A stretch of 64,000 nucleotides of DNA, from the NCBI GenBank assembly GCA_021397845.1, contig CM038051.1, forward strand, positions 19,095,356-19,159,355. Reading direction: 5' to 3'. Under the pieces are notes generated by a model that saw only the letters and a list, made by a program, of their open reading frames with translations, searched no databases and was not told where the DNA came from. Position 1 is the stretch's first letter. Every line of letters starts with the position of its first letter. The stretch is from Areca catechu (taxonomy: Eukaryota; Streptophyta; Magnoliopsida; Arecales; Arecaceae). The translations under genes and the position numbers were made by a program. This document shows positions 59,941 to 64,000 of the stretch, in pieces.

Positions 59941-62900
59941 GGGGAGAAAAATATAAATAATGATGCTGTGGTCGTCGATATGATGATCGCAAAGCATCCT
60001 ATAAAGCGCATCATGGTAGATAGTGGAAGCTTCATGGATGTACTTTTATACGATGTCTTCTCTCGGATGAATCTCTCCCCTACTCAGCTCAAGACAGTGT
60101 ATACTCCCCTCGTTGGTTTTATGGGAGACTCTGCAAGATTGGAGGGAGAAATCACTCTCCCCGTCACTGCCGGGACCCCACCTCGGTAGAGCACCGTCAT
60201 GATGACGTTCATGGTTGTCAGGCTTCCTTCGCCTTACAACGTGATTTTGGGCCGACCTGGACTCAACCTCCTCGATGCTGTCATCTCCACCAAGAGGTTG
60301 CTCATCCAATTCCCAACCCCTTGCGGTGTGGAGGAGATGAGGGGTACACCCCAGTTAGTGCAGCACTGCTTCCAGACGCTCCCCGGGGCCCGGGTGCCCG
60401 AGGAGAATCCCGGGGCAACCAAGCTCAATCAGAGGGTTCAGGACCCCAGGGGAGGCCCGGCTAAGCGCCTGCTTCCCTGCCAGCTCGGGACCGACCGGAT
60501 GAAGACTGTGTAGATCGGAGCTCAGCTGCCCGAGGAGCAGAAAGCTCCGCTGCTGGAGTTCTTGAGGGCAAATGCGGACATGTTCGCCTGGATGACAGCC
60601 GACATGCCAGGTATTCCCCCTGAAGTCATCACCCACAAACTTAATATCGATTCGAAGTGCAGGCCGGTTCGACAGAAGAAGAGAAGCTTCGTCCCAGAAA
60701 GGTAAACGGCCATCAGCGAGAAAGTTGAGAAACTTCTCGTCGCCGGCTTCGTCCGAGAGGTGCAATACCCGAGCTGGCTGGCGAACATGGTGATGGTGAA
60801 GAAGAACAACGGCAAGTAGAGGATCTGTGTAGACTACACCGATCTCAACAAGGCATGCCCGAAGGATAGCTTCCCTTTGCCAAGGATAGACCAGCTGGTG
60901 GATGCCACTTCAGGGCACAGGCTGCTCTCCTTCATGGATGCATTCTCCGTGTACAATCAAATTCGGATGCACCCGGAGGATGAGGAGCACACCGCCTTCA
61001 TCACTGACCGGGGGACATAATACTACAGAATGATGCCCTTTGGCCTGAAGGATGCTGGGGCCACATACCAACGTCTGGTCAATAAGGTCTTCAAGGACCA
61101 GATTGGTAAGAATATGCAAGTGTACATGGATGACATGCTCGTCATGAGCAAACCAGGCTCGGACCACATTGCTGACCTCACTGAAGCCTTTCACAGTCTT
61201 CGGAAGCACCAGATGAAGCTCAACTCGGTGAAGTATGCCTTCGGGGTGGCGGCCGGGAAATTCCTCGGCTTTATGGTCACCCAGAGAGGCATCGAGGTGA
61301 ATCCGGAGAAGGTCCAAGCAATCCTGGACATGGAGCACCCAACATCCAAGAAACAGGTTCAGCGCCTGACAGGGAGAATCGTAGCCTTAAGCCGGTTCAT
61401 CTCGAGGTCGGCAGACTGCTGCCTCCCCTTCTTCAAGGTGCTGCGCAAGATGCATGACTTCACTTGGACCGAAGAGTGCCAAACGGCCTTCGAAGAGCTG
61501 AAGGGGTTCCTGACCTCCCCACCTCTGCTGTCCAGACCCGAAGATGGAGAAGAGCTCCTGCTCTATCTGGCGATCACCCCAGGGGCTGTCAGCTCGGTCC
61601 TTGTCCATATAGACTAGGACGGACGCAAAAGCCGGTGTACTACACCAGCAAAATACTTCATGATGCAGAGATCAGGTATACCCGCTCCGAAAAACTTATT
61701 TTTGCACTAATAATATCTGCTAAGTATCTCAGGACGTATTTCCAAGCGCATCCCATCATGGTTGTGATTGATCAGCCGCTGAGGACCATGCTAAGCCATC
61801 CCGAGACTTCCGGAAGGTTAGCCAAATGGTCCCTGATGCTGAGCGAGTATGACATCGCATATCAGTCAAGGTCATCGCAGAAGGCCCAAGTCCTAGCCGA
61901 TTTCGTGGTCGAATGTACAGGGTTTCCCGAGGAACCAGAACGGATGGTCCCGGAGAGCCAAGCTGAGCCCGGTCCACCTGGGGACCCCTGGGTTCTCCAC
62001 ATGGACGGAGCCTCCAATTCTTGCAGGAGCGGAGCATGCCTCATCCTCGCCAATTCCGATGGAGTGGTGATGGAGTGCACGCTTCGCTTCAAGTTCCCTG
62101 CCATGAACAACCAAGCGGAGTACGAGGCGCTCCTTGCGGGCCTAAAGGTGTCCCACGAACTGGGTATATAGAACCTCAAGGTCTTCACCGACTCCCAACT
62201 GGTTATCGGACAAGTCTCCGGATAATACGATGCCGGAGATCCCCAGATGATGAAGTATCTGGAGAAGGTTCACTCGAGTGCAGCAGGCTTCCGTTACTTT
62301 CGCGTCACCCACATCCCTCGTGGAGAAAATGCTCGTGCGAACGCACTGTTGAGGCTCGCAACCCTACCGGACTCATCCCTGGGATGTGCCTACGTTGAAT
62401 ATCTCAAGAAGCCAAGCTACGAAAGCCCTGAGGAGGTGCAATAAGTAGCCCCCGAGCCGAGCTGGATGGACAAGTATGTCAAGTACCTCCAAGACGGCCT
62501 ACTGTCGGAAGACCACAAAGAAGTTGGCCTTATCAGAAGGAAAGCTGCCCGTTTCGTCTTGATGGACGGCCAGCTCTATCGCCGATCCTATTCCTATCCC
62601 CTCCTGAAGTGCCTCAGGCCCGCAGAGGCAGCCTTTATGCTCTAAGAGATACACGAAGGCCGCTGTAGGAATCATGTAGGAGGAAGAACCCTGGCGTACA
62701 AGGCTCTTCGCCAGGGATACTTTTGGGAAACAATGAGGGAGGATGCCGTCGACTTCGTCAAGAAGTGTGACAAGTGCCAGCGCCACTTCCACATTCAGTG
62801 CCTGCCGGCTGTGCCGATCTCCCAACTGTCGTCTTCCTGGCCCTTCGCACAATGGGAGATGGACATCTTGGGACCATTTTCCATGGTGCCAGGGCAGCGA

Positions 62901-63694
62901 AAGTTCCTACTAGTGGCGATCGACTACTTCACCAAATGGGTCGAAGTAGAGCCGCTAGCCCGGATCACAGAAGCCAACGTTCGCCAATTCTTTTGGAAGT
63001 CCGTCATCTGCCGCTTCAGACTTTCCAATCGCGTCATCACCGACAACGGGCGACAGTTCGACTGCCGAGAGTTCGAGGGATTCTACGTCGAGCACGGGAT
63101 CCAACATCATTTCACCTTGGTTGCTCATCCCCAGACCAACGGTGAAGCCGAGGTGACAAACAGACCATCCTACAAGGACTCCGCACCAGGTTGGACCAGG
63201 CGAAGGGCAGGTGGGCAGAAGAACTTTCCAGTGTCATGTGGGCCTACCACACGATGCCCAGAATGGCAACAGGCGAAACACCCTTCAACCTCATCTTCGG
63301 GTTGGAAGCGGTAATTCCAGTTGAGTTCGGCATGCCCACGCTCCGCGTACAACAGTATGACGAAGCACAAAACTCGGCACACCTTCTCCTCAACCTGGGA
63401 CTCCTCGAAGAAGCCAGGAACAAAGCCCGACTCCGGATGGCAGCATACCGACAATGAGTTGCCCGATACTACAATGCACGGGTGAAGCAGAAGACTTTCC
63501 GACCTGGCGACCTGGTGCTGCACCGAGCAGAGACGTCCCAGCCCCGGGAGTGCGACAAACTCTCACCGAACTGGGAGGGCCCTTACAAAGTATCCGAGGC
63601 CCTCTCCCAGGGGGCCTACTACTTAGAAGACTTGAATGGCGCTAGGTTCCCCCGGACCTGGAACGTTTATAATTTGAGGAGATACTATCAGTAA
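59941..63694 (+). pseudogene. Pol of gypsy A copy 2 (protease, RT, RNase H, integrase), broken
   Basis: The protease has IMVDSGSFMDVLLYD (about 60010) and ILGRPGLN. The RT spans about 60750-61500, with VDYTDLNKACPKDSFPLPRI, MMPFGLKDAGATYQ and the catalytic YMDDMLVMS. The RNase H (61980-62400) has VLHMDGASNS, AEYEALLAGL and TDSQLV. The integrase (62640-63320) has a CDKCQ zinc-finger end, WEMDILGPF, VITDNGRQFD and AHPQTNGEAE, so the three catalytic-type acids can be traced. The tail (63191-63694) has WAYHTMPRMATGETPFNLIF. Frame changes lie near 61612 and 63150-63190. Stops include 60187, 60511, 60702, 60815, 61018, 61615, 62169, 62224, 62442, 62643 and 63455. Non-functional. Confidence 0.9.
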
Positions 63695-64000
63695 TGTGAG
63701 TATTCCCTCCATGAGAAATAAAGATTTCTTTCCGCAACACGATCTATTTGCCTTGCAGGAAACTATATCCGCGAGCCTAGCTCCCCGGCATCAAAGACCG
63801 GATGACCCTCTGGCACCGGCGAGCCCAGCTCCCGGTGAAAGACCTGGGAAGCTCCCAGGCACTCAACGCATCCTCGAGCCCAGCTCCAAGGTGCTATCTC
63901 AAGTCATCGAAGTCTCCGAGCCCAGCTCAAGGATGCCCAACAAAGCCCGAAGAAAAGTCCTCCGGCACGAAGACCTGGGAAGCCCCCAGGCACTGGCGAG
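63695..64000 (+). repeat. 3' untranslated region of gypsy A copy 2 with tandem repeats
   Basis: Units with GAGCC(C/T)AGCTCC and GACCTGGGAAGC(T/C)CCCAGGCACT repeat several times up to the window edge. Such repeats between pol and the 3' LTR are common in Tat-type gypsy elements (family knowledge). The 3' LTR should follow beyond the window. Confidence 0.65.

Larger units (their letters stand above)
56857..64000 (+). mobile_element. Ty3/gypsy retrotransposon family A, copy 2 (5' LTR to the end of pol, 3' LTR outside the window)
   Basis: The order is LTR (56857-58170), leader, gag, protease, RT, RNase H, integrase and a 3' untranslated region. gag and pol up to RNase H share one frame (58729 to about 61612), apart from stops, so the ancestor made one long polyprotein. 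It is the inverted relative of the element at 1-5635. No chromodomain follows integrase; pol ends RTWNVYNLRRYYQ at 63694. At least a dozen in-frame stops and three frame changes make it dead, though its sequence is well preserved. Confidence 0.92.

Noticed and set aside
56857..64000. Endogenous pararetrovirus
   Set aside because: There is no movement protein. An LTR and an integrase with the gypsy domain order are present, so it is a Ty3/gypsy retrotransposon.

Overview
This is a 64 kb piece of a plant nuclear genome. The evidence is split genes with canonical GT-AG introns, a plastid-type ADP-glucose pyrophosphorylase (AGPase) large subunit, a GH5 endo-mannanase, and many plant LTR retrotransposons, a CACTA (En/Spm) transposon and a hAT-type transposon. 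The AGPase reads like monocot large subunits. A monocot such as a palm would fit, but the species is an inference I cannot prove from the sequence. I saw no bacterial operon, CRISPR array, tRNA or rRNA.

Layout. 1-5635: minus-strand Ty3/gypsy element (family A, no chromodomain seen), cut by the window edge, with a 5' LTR at 4264-5635. 5636-9900: plus-strand Ty1/copia element without gag or 5' LTR, probably split by the gypsy insertion. 9901-11396: AT-rich intergenic DNA. 11397-32067: a 20.7 kb CACTA element with matching terminal inverted repeats, a broken TNPD-type transposase (25741-29260) and a second broken Transposase_24-like gene (29880-31380). Its interior holds at least four nested elements: a gag-only LTR element (12241-16112), gypsy B (16113-18947), copia B (18948-24287) and an old gypsy integrase fragment (24290-24965). 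32068-33823: an LTR-like block with tandem repeats. 33824-35565: a hAT-type element that appears to have captured an exon of a short-chain dehydrogenase/reductase. 35566-42270: AT-rich intergenic DNA with one GC-rich island at 38850-39370.

The genic core is 42270-56290. A complete 15-coding-exon AGPase large-subunit gene (plus strand, 525 residues by my splicing) faces, tail to tail, a complete 5-exon endo-beta-1,4-mannanase gene (minus strand, 430 residues). The first makes ADP-glucose for starch in plastids; the second cleaves mannan in the wall or apoplast. They share no pathway step, and I do not infer co-regulation. The mannanase carries an in-frame 81 bp tandem duplication across an intron-exon junction that gives two possible splice acceptors.

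56440-56856 is a MITE-like or tandem-repeat zone. From 56857 to the right edge lies a second copy of gypsy family A, now on the plus strand, with its 5' LTR, gag and pol readable but broken by stop codons and a few frameshifts. The genic core is thus bracketed by inverted copies of one retrotransposon family. All transposable-element genes here look inactive. The two cellular genes look intact.
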